Assembly (NCBI GenBank): GCA_003142535.1
Contig: PLMQ01000037.1
Coordinates: 46,087-81,278 of the forward strand
Direction: 5' to 3'
DNA: 35,192 nt
Source: Syntrophaceae bacterium
GTDB lineage: Bacteria > Desulfobacterota > Syntrophia > Syntrophales > Smithellaceae
This document shows, piece by piece, positions 25,746-33,801 of this stretch. A program made the translations under genes and the position numbers. The notes under the pieces are model-generated. The model made no database searches, was not told the DNA's origin, and saw nothing but the letters and a program-made list of their open reading frames with translations. How positions within the stretch are numbered: position 1 is the stretch's first letter; the number at the start of each line of letters is the position of its first letter.

Positions 25746-26812
25746 AACTGGCATCTGAAAAGTGTTTTAACCGCGCTATCTGTCCGGTAATGAACATCAA
25801 AGGAAAGATAGTGAAGTATCCGCTTGTCGTCAAGCACAAAACATTCGGGTTCCGCTGTGATCGTGGCATACTAGGCCCCAAGCAGATGATGATCATGGAC
25901 ATCATTGGAACAAAACTTATTCATAGCGTGTATGGTAATTCGAGTTTCTCTGACAGAATCCCTACGCCTAATGAAACTCGAGTCAAAAACGTCTCTGCCC
26001 GATGGATGTCCTATAAGCTTTTAAAATATGTAACGGAAAATCTTTCAACAACGCACGAAGGGAAAATTCCGGAATCCTGGCGCAGCGAGAAAGGGCTATT
26101 ACATGAAATCGACAAAGATAAGCCGCGGATTAAAGATGCTGTCGTCCTTACATTGAATGACGGGGTGTTACGCAAGGAGCTGCCGTTTTTGAGAAAATAT
26201 TCATCCGTGCAAATCGAAAAAATGATCAGGCAGACCGCTGAATGCATCTTGAAATTGAATTACCCGATTCGCTTCTTTAACGGAAAGGAATACCAGACCA
26301 TTCCTTTTAATAACTATGGTCTTCCGTCGACATTGTTTACTGGCATCGATATAAAGAACAGAAAACTGTCTAAAGACAACCATGTCCTTGAACGGGAATA
26401 CATTATTCAATTGAATACCATTCTGGGATATATGTTTATGCAGAACATCGCTTCCTGTTACATGGATCTGCTGCCGGGTAAGTTCTATGAGATGTCTGAT
26501 TATGCCCAGCTCTTTTACCGGTTATTCATTTTAACGTATTTCCCAAACAAGAAAAGCGGGAAAAGCCCAAAGAATCCAATTTCCCTTGAAGAGATAAGAA
26601 AAAGACTTGTTCTAAAGACACCTGACACATACATGGTGAGAAAAACAGTGAGCAGAATATTGAGTGAATTGGAAGATTATAATTTTATCAGCGCCCCTAA
26701 AGAAGAGAAGATATACGGCGCATACATGTACAGCTATAAGAAAAATACATGGAAAGATATTACCGGAGAAGATGAAACCCCGGAAACTGATTTGGATGAT
26801 ATCGGAAATTGA
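25742..26812 (+). CDS. Replication-initiator-like protein (putative)
   Basis: A 356-residue protein with two helical, probably winged-helix regions. The second (MSDYAQLFYRLFILTYFPN, then NPISLEEIRKRL and TVSRILSELEDYNFI) has the cadence of plasmid and integrative-element replication initiators. There is no signal peptide or transmembrane segment, and the C-terminal tail is acidic. It is coupled to a small RHH-like gene upstream and followed by nearly 1 kb of gene-free AT-rich DNA, the usual place for an origin. The family cannot be confirmed by eye. A transcriptional regulator with duplicated wHTH domains is the main alternative. Confidence 0.45.
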   Translation: MKLASEKCFNRAICPVMNIKGKIVKYPLVVKHKTFGFRCDRGILGPKQMMIMDIIGTKLIHSVYGNSSFSDRIPTPNETRVKNVSARWMSYKLLKYVTENLSTTHEGKIPESWRSEKGLLHEIDKDKPRIKDAVVLTLNDGVLRKELPFLRKYSSVQIEKMIRQTAECILKLNYPIRFFNGKEYQTIPFNNYGLPSTLFTGIDIKNRKLSKDNHVLEREYIIQLNTILGYMFMQNIASCYMDLLPGKFYEMSDYAQLFYRLFILTYFPNKKSGKSPKNPISLEEIRKRLVLKTPDTYMVRKTVSRILSELEDYNFISAPKEEKIYGAYMYSYKKNTWKDITGEDETPETDLDDIGN

Positions 26813-26941
26813 AATGGTTAACCTCGGTAACTCAATTGGTGTTTTAGCGAATATATCCGATTCTCATTTGAAAATAGCACTCTAAACCATTGAGATATAA
26901 AAGCAATTTCTCTATTAAATTAATATAATTTAATTATGGTT

Positions 26942-26979
26942 GAGAGAAATGGACCTTGCTAAAGCAGGCCCATTCTCTC
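26942..26979. repeat. Long imperfect hairpin
   Basis: GAGAGAAATGGACCTTGC and GCAGGCCCATTCTCTC are complementary apart from two bulges and a wobble, around a short TAAA loop. A run of C and A follows instead of T, so it is not a classic terminator. It may be a DNA or RNA structure linked to replication. Confidence 0.55.
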
Positions 26980-27612
26980 CCCCTAAAAAGAGAAAAGATC
27001 TGATAATCTGGGATATAATTAAGAAGAAATATCAAAAGTAAAAAGCATAAATTCAAGGAAAAGAATAAATGGCTTCTTTGAGATAAATGAAATTATCAAG
27101 GGAGCTCGAAAGTCCGGAGATAACAAAGGATAAAACGCGAAGCAATTTCAACAGAAAGTTACAGATATTCTTTGTTCTCATCAAGGCTAAAGTTAAGAAA
27201 AAGATTTAAGATAACCTAAGTACTAAAATAATATTATTTATGGAAGATTTCAAATTAACGTTCCAGATGAGAATTGGTCGAAGCAGAGAAAAACTTTTAT
27301 CTTTAATTTTTTAGAAATATGGGAAGTAGAAGCCTTAAGTTAAGATGGAGTCTTCAACCAGGTATTTCAGGTCTTTTAAAAAAAATAAAAAAAATGGTAT
27401 AATATTAAAGTGGTTGTTGCTGCTTCTGCTGGTTATATCTGAGCATCAGCATTTAATAACTTCCTGAGTCGTCTGGAGTAAGAGATCTTTACTGATTAAT
27501 ATATGGGGTAGGATGAAGAAAAAAATGACTCTCAAGAGTTTGTTGCTTAGTCTAGATTGATGAATATAGGATGAAAGGTGCGTTTTTCAAGGGCTATTTT
27601 TTCAATGATTGA

Positions 27613-27687
27613 GGCTATTTGTAACTTCCTGAAATCAAGCATCCGGCAGTTATGAATTATATCCAACCTTTCAAACGGTAATCCTTA
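27613..27687. repeat. Dispersed repeat, copy C
   Basis: About 75 bp, best preserved with copy A: CTATTTGTAACTTCC at the left and CCTTTCAAACGGTAATCC at the right, with a diverged centre. Like copies A and B it lies upstream of a gene for an exported protein. Confidence 0.5.
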
Positions 27688-27793
27688 CCAAGAAGAATTT
27701 ATTGACAATCACTTTAGATAAATCTATCGTTTTTTCAAATTAAATTGAAGTTATTATTTCTTTAAATGACTACTATTAATTGTTGGGTTCAAT

Positions 27794-28092
27794 ATGAATA
27801 AAGCTATACTTGCAGTATTTCTTCTAGTTGCTGCACTAACTTTACCGGTAAACTTATATGCCGATGGCTTGACGATTAATATCAAGGCAATAACCCCAAA
27901 TATTAGGAAAGGCGAGGTTCCAAAATTCAACGTAAGCATCACAAATTCTTCTAGTACATCAATAAAAATTATTGACGTGATTTCCGGGCAAGACCCAAAG
28001 GATATTTATACGAAGTTAATCGTAAAAAATCAGGAAAACCAATTGATATTCCAATTGCAATATCAGATACTGGTCCATTCTTAGATGTATGA
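27794..28092 (+). pseudogene. Secreted beta-sandwich protein, probably frameshifted and truncated
   Basis: It starts with a clear signal peptide (residues 1-23, LYA cleavage motif). A short beta-rich domain follows (KGEVPKFNVSITNSSSTSIKIIDV). The zero frame ends at 28084 in an uncharacteristic tail. In the +1 frame, from about 28038, the translation KPIDIPIAISDTGPFLDV reads as a more natural continuation and stops at 28092. Either way the protein is short (<100 aa) and looks like a decayed gene. The identity of the intact family is not known to me. Confidence 0.5.
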
Positions 28093-28139
28093 GTAAACAT
28101 TAAGAATGGATACCGAAGTTATCGGATGAAAGGAAAAGC

Positions 28140-29114
28140 ATGCAGTCATCCTCAGGCAATCTTGTTCAAAACGAATATCGGATGCGCATTAACCGGACAA
28201 TCGATTTTATCCGGGAACATTACGATGAGGAATTGAATCTCGACAGGCTTGCATCCATCGCCTGTTTTTCCAAATTTCATTTTCACCGGCTCTTCCGAAC
28301 CATAGTTGGCGAGACACTCAGTGACTTCGTCCAACGGATCCGGCTTGAAAAATCCGTGCAGAAACTGACAACCGAGGCGGAGAAATCCATAACGGAAATC
28401 GCGTTGGAATGCGGCTTCTCCTGTTCGCAAAATTATGCCAGGGTCTTCAAAGCGCACTATGGCGTGTCGCCCTCGGTGATTCGCCGGGAGTTTAACTGGA
28501 ACGAATGGAAGGTGAAGATCTCCAAGTTGAAGGGGAAATGTAAAGATAATCTGTCTCCGGCCGAGGCCTACTTGTACGAGACCTATCTCAAGAAGGGCAA
28601 ATTATCGATTGATGATTTAATTGATGAACGGCCGACACTGGACGTCAGTGTCAGGAACCTGCCGGACATACGCGTTGCCTACGTGAGAAGTCTGGGACCT
28701 TACACCGCCGAGCGTATTGCACCGGCCTTCCGGCAGTTGTTCCAGTGGGCGACACCACGGGGGCTAGTGGGACCGAAGGTTAAGGTACTGAGCGTATGGG
28801 CAAATCCCAGCGTCACCCCGGAAGATAAGCTGATTCACGACGCCTGCATTGGCGTGCCGGAATCCGTAGGGGCGGATAAATGGGTGGATGTTCAGGTGTT
28901 GCCTGGCGGATTGTTCGCTATCTATCACTGCGAAACAAGCCCCGCCCAGTTAGATGAAGCCTGGAAGCGCCTGACATTAAACTGGCTGATCTCCAGCGAC
29001 TACCAGCCCGATGACCGTCCCCTGTATCAAATCTACTGCAACAACCCCGCTACCCACCCTTCTAAGCACTGCGTGCTGGCCTTGTGCTTGCCCGTGAAGC
29101 CGCTTTTCGAGTAG
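28140..29114 (+). CDS. AraC-family regulator with GyrI-like effector domain
   Basis: A 324-residue transcription factor. Residues ~12-115 are two AraC-type helix-turn-helix units (LDRLASIACFSKFHFHRLF and ITEIALECGFSCSQNYARVF). Residues ~165-320 form a GyrI-like small-molecule-binding domain (VRNLPDIRVAYVRSLGPY, VLPGGLFAIYHCE). This layout is that of Rob/BltR-like regulators that sense hydrophobic ligands. An AAAGGA ribosome site precedes the ATG. It is the first gene of a plus-strand run with an acetoacetate-decarboxylase-like enzyme and an acyl-CoA dehydrogenase, which it may control. Composition is GC-richer than in the 21-28 kb segment. Confidence 0.9.
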   Translation: MQSSSGNLVQNEYRMRINRTIDFIREHYDEELNLDRLASIACFSKFHFHRLFRTIVGETLSDFVQRIRLEKSVQKLTTEAEKSITEIALECGFSCSQNYARVFKAHYGVSPSVIRREFNWNEWKVKISKLKGKCKDNLSPAEAYLYETYLKKGKLSIDDLIDERPTLDVSVRNLPDIRVAYVRSLGPYTAERIAPAFRQLFQWATPRGLVGPKVKVLSVWANPSVTPEDKLIHDACIGVPESVGADKWVDVQVLPGGLFAIYHCETSPAQLDEAWKRLTLNWLISSDYQPDDRPLYQIYCNNPATHPSKHCVLALCLPVKPLFE

Positions 29115-29284
29115 CCAGAGATTATAGAGCATTAGCAGCCACACTTGTTGTTCGATTGACGTGTCTGTCACAACACCTATTTATAAAAAAGCAATATTTG
29201 CCACATCAAAAGCAATTCCAGGCAAGAATTTTACCCCGCCTTTCCGTATACTGCCCCCAAGTTAACTAACAAAGGAGGTTACAT

Positions 29285-30076
29285 ATGGGTTTTGTAAAAT
29301 CATTTCAGGAAATCACGGGCAACGCCAGAAAGACGTCGGATTTTTATGACGCGGAGATATTGACTATCTTCTGGGAAACGAAACCAGACATTGTCGCCAG
29401 GCTTCTTCCGCCGCCGCTCACGCCTGCCGAATACCCGCTGGCCATGGCTTTTGTGGCCAACTATCCGAAAACCAATTTCGATATCTCTTACAGGGAAAGC
29501 GCGTTGTTTGTTCGCGCCGTTTATAACGGCGAAGAAGGAAACTACTGTCTGTCCATGCCGGTGACTAACGACATGGCGATGGTCGGCGGACGGGAAAATT
29601 ATGGCTATCCCAAAAAAATGGCCGACATTCATTTTGAAGTCAAAGGCGATAATGCTATGGGCTGGGTCGAACGCCGCGGCGTACGTTATGTCCAGATTAG
29701 TGCAAAACTTACCGGACATTTCAATGACCCTAAAGCAGAGAAACGACAACCCAGGCAGGCGAATGCCAACGGATCAATCAAAGGCCTTTCCTTTACATAT
29801 CGATCTTATCCGAAGCCCGGAGGCAATTCCCGGGAGTACAATCCTTGGCTGCACAAACAGGAAACTCTCTTGAAGCCGAAGTCAGTCCGGTATGGCAAGG
29901 GGGAAATTGTTTTTCAGCCTTCACCCTATGATCCATGGACGGAAGTGGAAGTTGTCAAGATGTTGGGCGCCGTTTACATGGTGAGCGACAATTCGATGTT
30001 GGGAGCAACGGCGCTAGCCGCGGTCGACCCGATGAAGTTCGCACCATACGCGTTCATTAAGTATGACATGAAATAG
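29285..30076 (+). CDS. Acetoacetate decarboxylase family protein
   Basis: A 263-residue member of the ADC family, whose enzymes form a Schiff base between an active-site Lys and a beta-keto acid. The motif GGRENYGYPKKMADI has Lys110 and Lys111, matching the Lys115-Lys116 pair of clostridial ADC. Many ADC-like proteins have other activities (aldolase or dehydratase), so the substrate is open. A strong AAAGGAGG ribosome site precedes the ATG. It lies 170 bp after the AraC-type gene and 100 bp before the acyl-CoA dehydrogenase, so a shared keto/acyl-CoA pathway is likely. The preceding 170 bp hold no gene. Confidence 0.85.
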   Translation: MGFVKSFQEITGNARKTSDFYDAEILTIFWETKPDIVARLLPPPLTPAEYPLAMAFVANYPKTNFDISYRESALFVRAVYNGEEGNYCLSMPVTNDMAMVGGRENYGYPKKMADIHFEVKGDNAMGWVERRGVRYVQISAKLTGHFNDPKAEKRQPRQANANGSIKGLSFTYRSYPKPGGNSREYNPWLHKQETLLKPKSVRYGKGEIVFQPSPYDPWTEVEVVKMLGAVYMVSDNSMLGATALAAVDPMKFAPYAFIKYDMK

Positions 30077-30176
30077 TCGAGGTGCTTGGCATATTCCGCC
30101 ACTGAGGCGGATATGCCTTTAACCGCGATGATCCCTCAAACAACAGTGGTTCTTATCTTAAAGGAAATTAGTTTTT

Positions 30177-31397
30177 ATGACACTTCAAAATATAGATGGT
30201 CCGATCCGCAAAGATGCGGAAGCCATGCTGGATGTAATCACTAAATTCAGCATGGAGGTAATGCGCCCGGCCGGCATCGAGCTGGACAGAATGGCAAGCC
30301 CCAAAGACGTTATCGCATCGGGTTCCGTCCTGTGGGAGGTTCACAAAAAATTTCGTGAACTGGGGTTGCACACTTTGCAGATCCCGGAAAGTCTGGGTGG
30401 GATGGGTGGACAGATTGATCCGGTCGCGGCAATCCAGATATATGAACAGATGGGTTATGCGGACGCCGGACTGACGATCAGCCTGAGTGCGTCAGCCAGA
30501 ACGTTCCATTTGGCTGCATTGTTTTCCAACCCCGACATCCAGCAGCTGGCGCGGGATTTTTGCGAAGATCGGGAGGGGAAAATGATTGGTTGCTGGGCTA
30601 TCACCGAGCCAGACCATGGAACAGACTGGGGCATGGGCAATGCAATACCTGAATGCGGACCATCGGTCAGGGCAGTGCTCAAAGGTAATGAATATATCCT
30701 CAACGGCGAAAAATCAGCCTGGGTGTCTAATGGTACAATCGCCACGCACGCGACACTGCATGTCGGCCTGGAGCCGGGCCGCGGCATGCAGGGACATGGC
30801 CTGGCGATTCTTCCGCTGGATCTTCCGGGTATCACGCGCGGCAAACCACTCGACAAGATGGGGCAGCGGCCACTTAATCAGGGAGGAATCTTTTTTGAAG
30901 ACGTCGTTCTTCCTAAGAAGTATATGGTTGTCCCGTCACCTGATTTCCTCAACACGAGAGCTGGCCAGGGGCTTGCAGCAGTCAACGGTGGGATGGCCAT
31001 TGTGTTCGCGGGGCTAGCCCGGGCGGCGTTTGATGAGGCTTTCCGCTATTCCAAAGAACGGATTCAAGGTGGTGTTCCGATCTTTGAACACGCCAATATT
31101 AAGCAAAAACTGATGAAAATGTTTGCACAAACGGAAGCGGCCCGGGCTGCCGCTCGTCAAATGGCACTGTATAACTGGAAAAACCCGAGCTCACCTTCCG
31201 TGACACATGCTGTTGCGGCTAAATGTTTTTCCACGCAGACGGCCTTTGATGTGGCCAGCGACGCGATTCAGATTCTAGGCGGGTATGGATTGGCAAAAGA
31301 ATACCCGGTAGAAAAGATGTTTCGCGACGCCCGAACGAGTATGATTGAAGATGGCTGCAATGATGCTCTAGCCATTAAGGCAGCAGAGTATTTGTAA
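30177..31397 (+). CDS. Acyl-CoA dehydrogenase family protein
   Basis: A 406-residue flavoprotein of the acyl-CoA dehydrogenase family, which oxidises acyl-CoA thioesters at alpha-beta and passes electrons to ETF. An N-terminal helical domain contains IPESLGGMGG. The flavin-binding middle segment CWAITEPDHGTDWG is followed by YILNGEKSAWVSNG. The C-terminal helical domain has the QILGGYGLAKEYPVEKMFRDAR signature. The catalytic Glu is probably in SMIEDG, a variant of the common Y-E-G-T box, so substrate preference may be unusual. It lies between the ADC-like gene and a membrane protein gene, all on the same strand. Confidence 0.92.
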   Translation: MTLQNIDGPIRKDAEAMLDVITKFSMEVMRPAGIELDRMASPKDVIASGSVLWEVHKKFRELGLHTLQIPESLGGMGGQIDPVAAIQIYEQMGYADAGLTISLSASARTFHLAALFSNPDIQQLARDFCEDREGKMIGCWAITEPDHGTDWGMGNAIPECGPSVRAVLKGNEYILNGEKSAWVSNGTIATHATLHVGLEPGRGMQGHGLAILPLDLPGITRGKPLDKMGQRPLNQGGIFFEDVVLPKKYMVVPSPDFLNTRAGQGLAAVNGGMAIVFAGLARAAFDEAFRYSKERIQGGVPIFEHANIKQKLMKMFAQTEAARAAARQMALYNWKNPSSPSVTHAVAAKCFSTQTAFDVASDAIQILGGYGLAKEYPVEKMFRDARTSMIEDGCNDALAIKAAEYL

Positions 31398-31550
31398 ACG
31401 ACTATCCTGTGATCAGAATAAGGTCTGGGCAAGTTGCCTTCAAAGGATAACGAGGCGGCAAGGAGGAGACGCCGCAGACGATGACAAGAAAGTTAGCTCA
31501 CTAATGCAACCTGGTATTACAATACACTTGTTCTATGTACGAGGAGACAA

Positions 31551-31712
31551 ATGAAATCATTCAATCGACTTATGTGCATTGCCATCGGCCTATTGTTATC
31601 AGTCAGTGGCTATGTACAGATTGGCGAGAACAGTCCTGAGAGAGTAAGTCTTAAGGAGCCACGCATCAAACCGATACAAAAATCCGGGTGGGCCGATGAG
31701 CAAACAAAGTAA
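31551..31712 (+). CDS. Small exported peptide, 53 aa
   Basis: A short ORF with a GAGGAG ribosome site 4-5 bp before the ATG. Residues 1-21 form a signal-like segment (basic N-terminus, then CIAIGLLLSVSGY), and the remaining ~30 residues are polar and basic. Its end overlaps the start of the next frame by 17 bp, which suggests coupling. I do not recognise it. It could be a small membrane or secreted peptide, or the 5' part of a degraded gene. Confidence 0.4.
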   Translation: MKSFNRLMCIAIGLLLSVSGYVQIGENSPERVSLKEPRIKPIQKSGWADEQTK

Positions 31713-32439
31713 TTTAGTTTCTACGAGAGCTAACCAGTGCCCGGATCCGGCGCAAACCGGCGATAGAGTGTTTTTGAGGTCAAAAGTAAAAAAGAAAAGT
31801 CAGATGCCGATTTTTATGAAGAAACATTTTCTGGAGCTTTCTAAAACCAAGCAAATATTTCTGATATTTGCATCACTGGTCGTTCTTGTTGCTTATCAGG
31901 TCTGGAGAATACCGGACCGTCCGGCTGACGTCCTTCTGGCAGGAGCTATTGTTGCGCTTACGCTTTGCACCGCTGTGATTGCCATGGCTAGGCGATGGGA
32001 CAAACCTGCCTATTTTGACTGGTCGATTGCTGGTTACCTTGCAGTGATGACGCTTCTTCTTTTTGCAAAACCCGACCAGGCTAAATTCTTTCTCAGAAAT
32101 TACAGTGAAGTTGGCATTTACGGCAGTTTTCTGATTGCAACGTTTTTCCCGCCACTTTTCGGCCTGCCGCCATTTACATTTCACTATGTCAGAAAAAAAA
32201 TCCCGCAGGCTTATTGGTATCACCCCGTGGTCACCAGAATCAGCCTGATTACCAACTTTGTCTGGACGGTGATCTTCTGTGTCTCGATGTTGATGAGCTT
32301 CATCCGCTCTCCTCTGTTCCAGTTTCTTATCCCGAATCTGTTGATACTGGGATTCGGCGTACCATTCAGTTCGTGTTTTTCCGCATTTTACCTGCGGCGT
32401 TATGCTGGTACGTTGTGGCGATCCTCCGTAATGAGATAG
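31696..32439 (+). CDS. Multi-pass membrane protein, unknown function
   Basis: A protein of up to 247 residues with about five or six hydrophobic segments (for example IFLIFASLVVLVAYQVW, VLLAGAIVALTLCTAVIAMA, YLAVMTLLLFA, GSFLIATFFPPLFGL, FVWTVIFCVSMLMSF and LFQFLIPNLLILGFGV). The first ~36 residues are polar, and Met codons at 31804 and 31816 are alternative starts; none has a strong ribosome site. It sits between the acyl-CoA dehydrogenase and SDR genes. A role in the same pathway (substrate handling or uptake) is only suggested by position. Confidence 0.65.
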   Translation: MSKQSNLVSTRANQCPDPAQTGDRVFLRSKVKKKSQMPIFMKKHFLELSKTKQIFLIFASLVVLVAYQVWRIPDRPADVLLAGAIVALTLCTAVIAMARRWDKPAYFDWSIAGYLAVMTLLLFAKPDQAKFFLRNYSEVGIYGSFLIATFFPPLFGLPPFTFHYVRKKIPQAYWYHPVVTRISLITNFVWTVIFCVSMLMSFIRSPLFQFLIPNLLILGFGVPFSSCFSAFYLRRYAGTLWRSSVMR

Positions 32440-32485
32440 TTATTCCCCAGAAGACGTTAATACAATAAATGAAATGAGGTGAACA

Positions 32486-33376
32486 ATGCAGGAAAATAAA
32501 CTTCGTATCTATCAGAATGCTACAGCGATCGTCACTGGCGGCGCATCAGGAATCGGCAAGGCAATCGCCGAAGAGCTGGTCCGGCGCGGCGCTGAGGTTG
32601 TTCTGGCTGATTTGCAGCAACCGGAAGTTCAGGGTGTTGCCGCAAAAATCGTTGCCGGCGGTGGACGAGCCACAGCTGTGATACTGGATGTAGCTGACCG
32701 CACAGCAATGATAAAACTGGTCACAGAGACATTTGTACGCACCGGCCGTCTTGATTTCATGTTCAACAACGCCGGTGTCAATGTGGCCGGCGGCGTCCAT
32801 CAACTCAGTCCCGACGATTGGGACTATATCAACAACATCAACATTAGAGGCGTCGTAAACGGTGTACAGGCCGCCTACCCGCTGATGCTCAGGCAGGGAT
32901 TCGGCCACATCGTGAATATGGGGTCGATTGCGGGGCTGATTGCTGCGCCGGGAATAGTCGCCTATTCCATGACGAAGCACGCCGTTGTCGGCCTGTCAAG
33001 GTCGCTGCGGGCGGAAGCAGGATTGTCAGGTATCCGCGTCAGCGTTTTGTGTCCCGGCATTATTCGGACTCCGATGTCAGAAAGCGGCGGCCGTTATGGC
33101 AGGAGCTATGCTCAAGTGAATCCGGACATGCGCAAGCACATAGCAAAAAAGGTCCGGGCCATGCCGTCCGATCTCTTTGCCCGCCGTGCATTGGATGCGG
33201 TTGCCAGAAACAAGGCTATCATTGTGGAACCTGCCAGCTGGCGCTGGCGCTGGCGGTTCAATCGCCTGTGTCCGGACTTTGCCATTACGATCGCTCAAAA
33301 GATACTGAAGAAAAAGCTCGTTGTTCTAGGCATCTGGTCAGGTGGTCAGGAAAAACCTCTATGGCAACGCCCGTAA
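32486..33376 (+). CDS. Short-chain dehydrogenase/reductase (classical SDR)
   Basis: A 296-residue NAD(P)-dependent oxidoreductase. It has the cofactor motif TGGASGIG at residues 17-24, NNAG near 94, the catalytic Ser in MGSIAG and Tyr/Lys in YSMTK at about 158-162, and PGIIRT after the active site. The C-terminus is ~35 residues longer than a minimal SDR and is basic and Trp-rich (SWRWRWRFNR). An acidic residue after the second strand (LADLQQ) favours NAD over NADP. The ATG has a GAGGTG ribosome site. With the ADC-like and acyl-CoA dehydrogenase genes upstream it probably acts on a hydroxy- or keto-acyl intermediate. Confidence 0.92.
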   Translation: MQENKLRIYQNATAIVTGGASGIGKAIAEELVRRGAEVVLADLQQPEVQGVAAKIVAGGGRATAVILDVADRTAMIKLVTETFVRTGRLDFMFNNAGVNVAGGVHQLSPDDWDYINNINIRGVVNGVQAAYPLMLRQGFGHIVNMGSIAGLIAAPGIVAYSMTKHAVVGLSRSLRAEAGLSGIRVSVLCPGIIRTPMSESGGRYGRSYAQVNPDMRKHIAKKVRAMPSDLFARRALDAVARNKAIIVEPASWRWRWRFNRLCPDFAITIAQKILKKKLVVLGIWSGGQEKPLWQRP

Positions 33377-33385
33377 CGCCTCTGC

Positions 33386-33398
33386 CCGCCAATTAAAA
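33386..33398. other. Candidate attachment site, right end of the element
   Basis: A 13-bp perfect copy of the tRNA-Sec 3' boundary (14547-14559), placed 9 bp after the SDR stop codon. If real, the integrated element spans about 14560-33398 and carries the acyl/keto genes as cargo. Confidence 0.35.
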
Positions 33399-33443
33399 TA
33401 GGGAAGAACAGGGAATTCGGAAAAAAATAGTACACTAGTAGCT

Positions 33444-33686
33444 ATGGCAGATGGCGATAAACATGTCATTAGTCTTTTTGATAAACTAAATAGACCAATG
33501 CAAATTTTATGTCTATGCAGTGTCCTTATAACGATACAGTCTATTATCGACCTTGTAAAATATTCTAGAAATTCACCACTGTTCGATTGCATAATTGCAT
33601 TATTTGGAATTGTATCAATTATTTGCTGGCTAATCATTGAAAATATAATTAATAAAATTAAAAAGATATTTGACCCAACCGTATAA
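33444..33686 (+). CDS. Small membrane protein, 80 aa
   Basis: An 80-residue protein with two hydrophobic segments (about residues 20-36 and 46-66: ILCLCSVLITIQSII and CIIALFGIVSIICWLII) and a short charged C-terminus. I do not recognise it. The ribosome site is weak. A terminator follows 10 bp after the stop, which supports a real transcription unit. Confidence 0.5.
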   Translation: MADGDKHVISLFDKLNRPMQILCLCSVLITIQSIIDLVKYSRNSPLFDCIIALFGIVSIICWLIIENIINKIKKIFDPTV

Positions 33687-33695
33687 CAAAAGTAA

Positions 33696-33727
33696 TACAG
33701 CCGATCGCTTACGCTCCGGCTGTTTTT
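33696..33727 (+). terminator. Intrinsic terminator
   Basis: ACAGCCG (33696-33702) pairs perfectly with CGGCTGT (33715-33721) and is followed by TTTTTT. It ends the small membrane protein transcript and shields the IS110 gene beyond it. Confidence 0.85.
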
Positions 33728-33801
33728 TCATTGCACATTTCAAATGGTTATCAATAAATTATACCTGACCAAATTTTATTGATAAGTAGATACCGTTCTT
33801 G

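Larger units (their letters stand above)
26813..27793. other. AT-rich gene-free region, possible origin or decayed DNA
   Basis: About 980 bp without a supported ORF. It holds a long imperfect hairpin at 26942-26979 (arms GAGAGAAATGGACC and GGCCCATTCTCTC). An A-rich tract at about 27377-27399 is followed by TATAAT near 27403, and repeat copy C lies at 27613-27687. I see no clear iterons. The region directly follows the replication-initiator-like gene, so origin function is possible; sequence decay is the alternative. Confidence 0.4.

Noticed and set aside
21071-27687. Integron cassette array with attC sites
   Set aside because: The repeats lack the GTTRRRY/RYYYAAC core pair and no IntI is present. 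The imperfect palindromes are kept as an unknown repeat family instead.
26813-27793. CRISPR array or iterons in the gene-free stretch
   Set aside because: I found no regularly spaced direct repeats; only a hairpin and one copy of the dispersed repeat.
32214-32468. A possible frameshifted end of the membrane protein
   Set aside because: The zero frame ends naturally after its last hydrophobic segment, and the alternative frame adds nothing recognisable.
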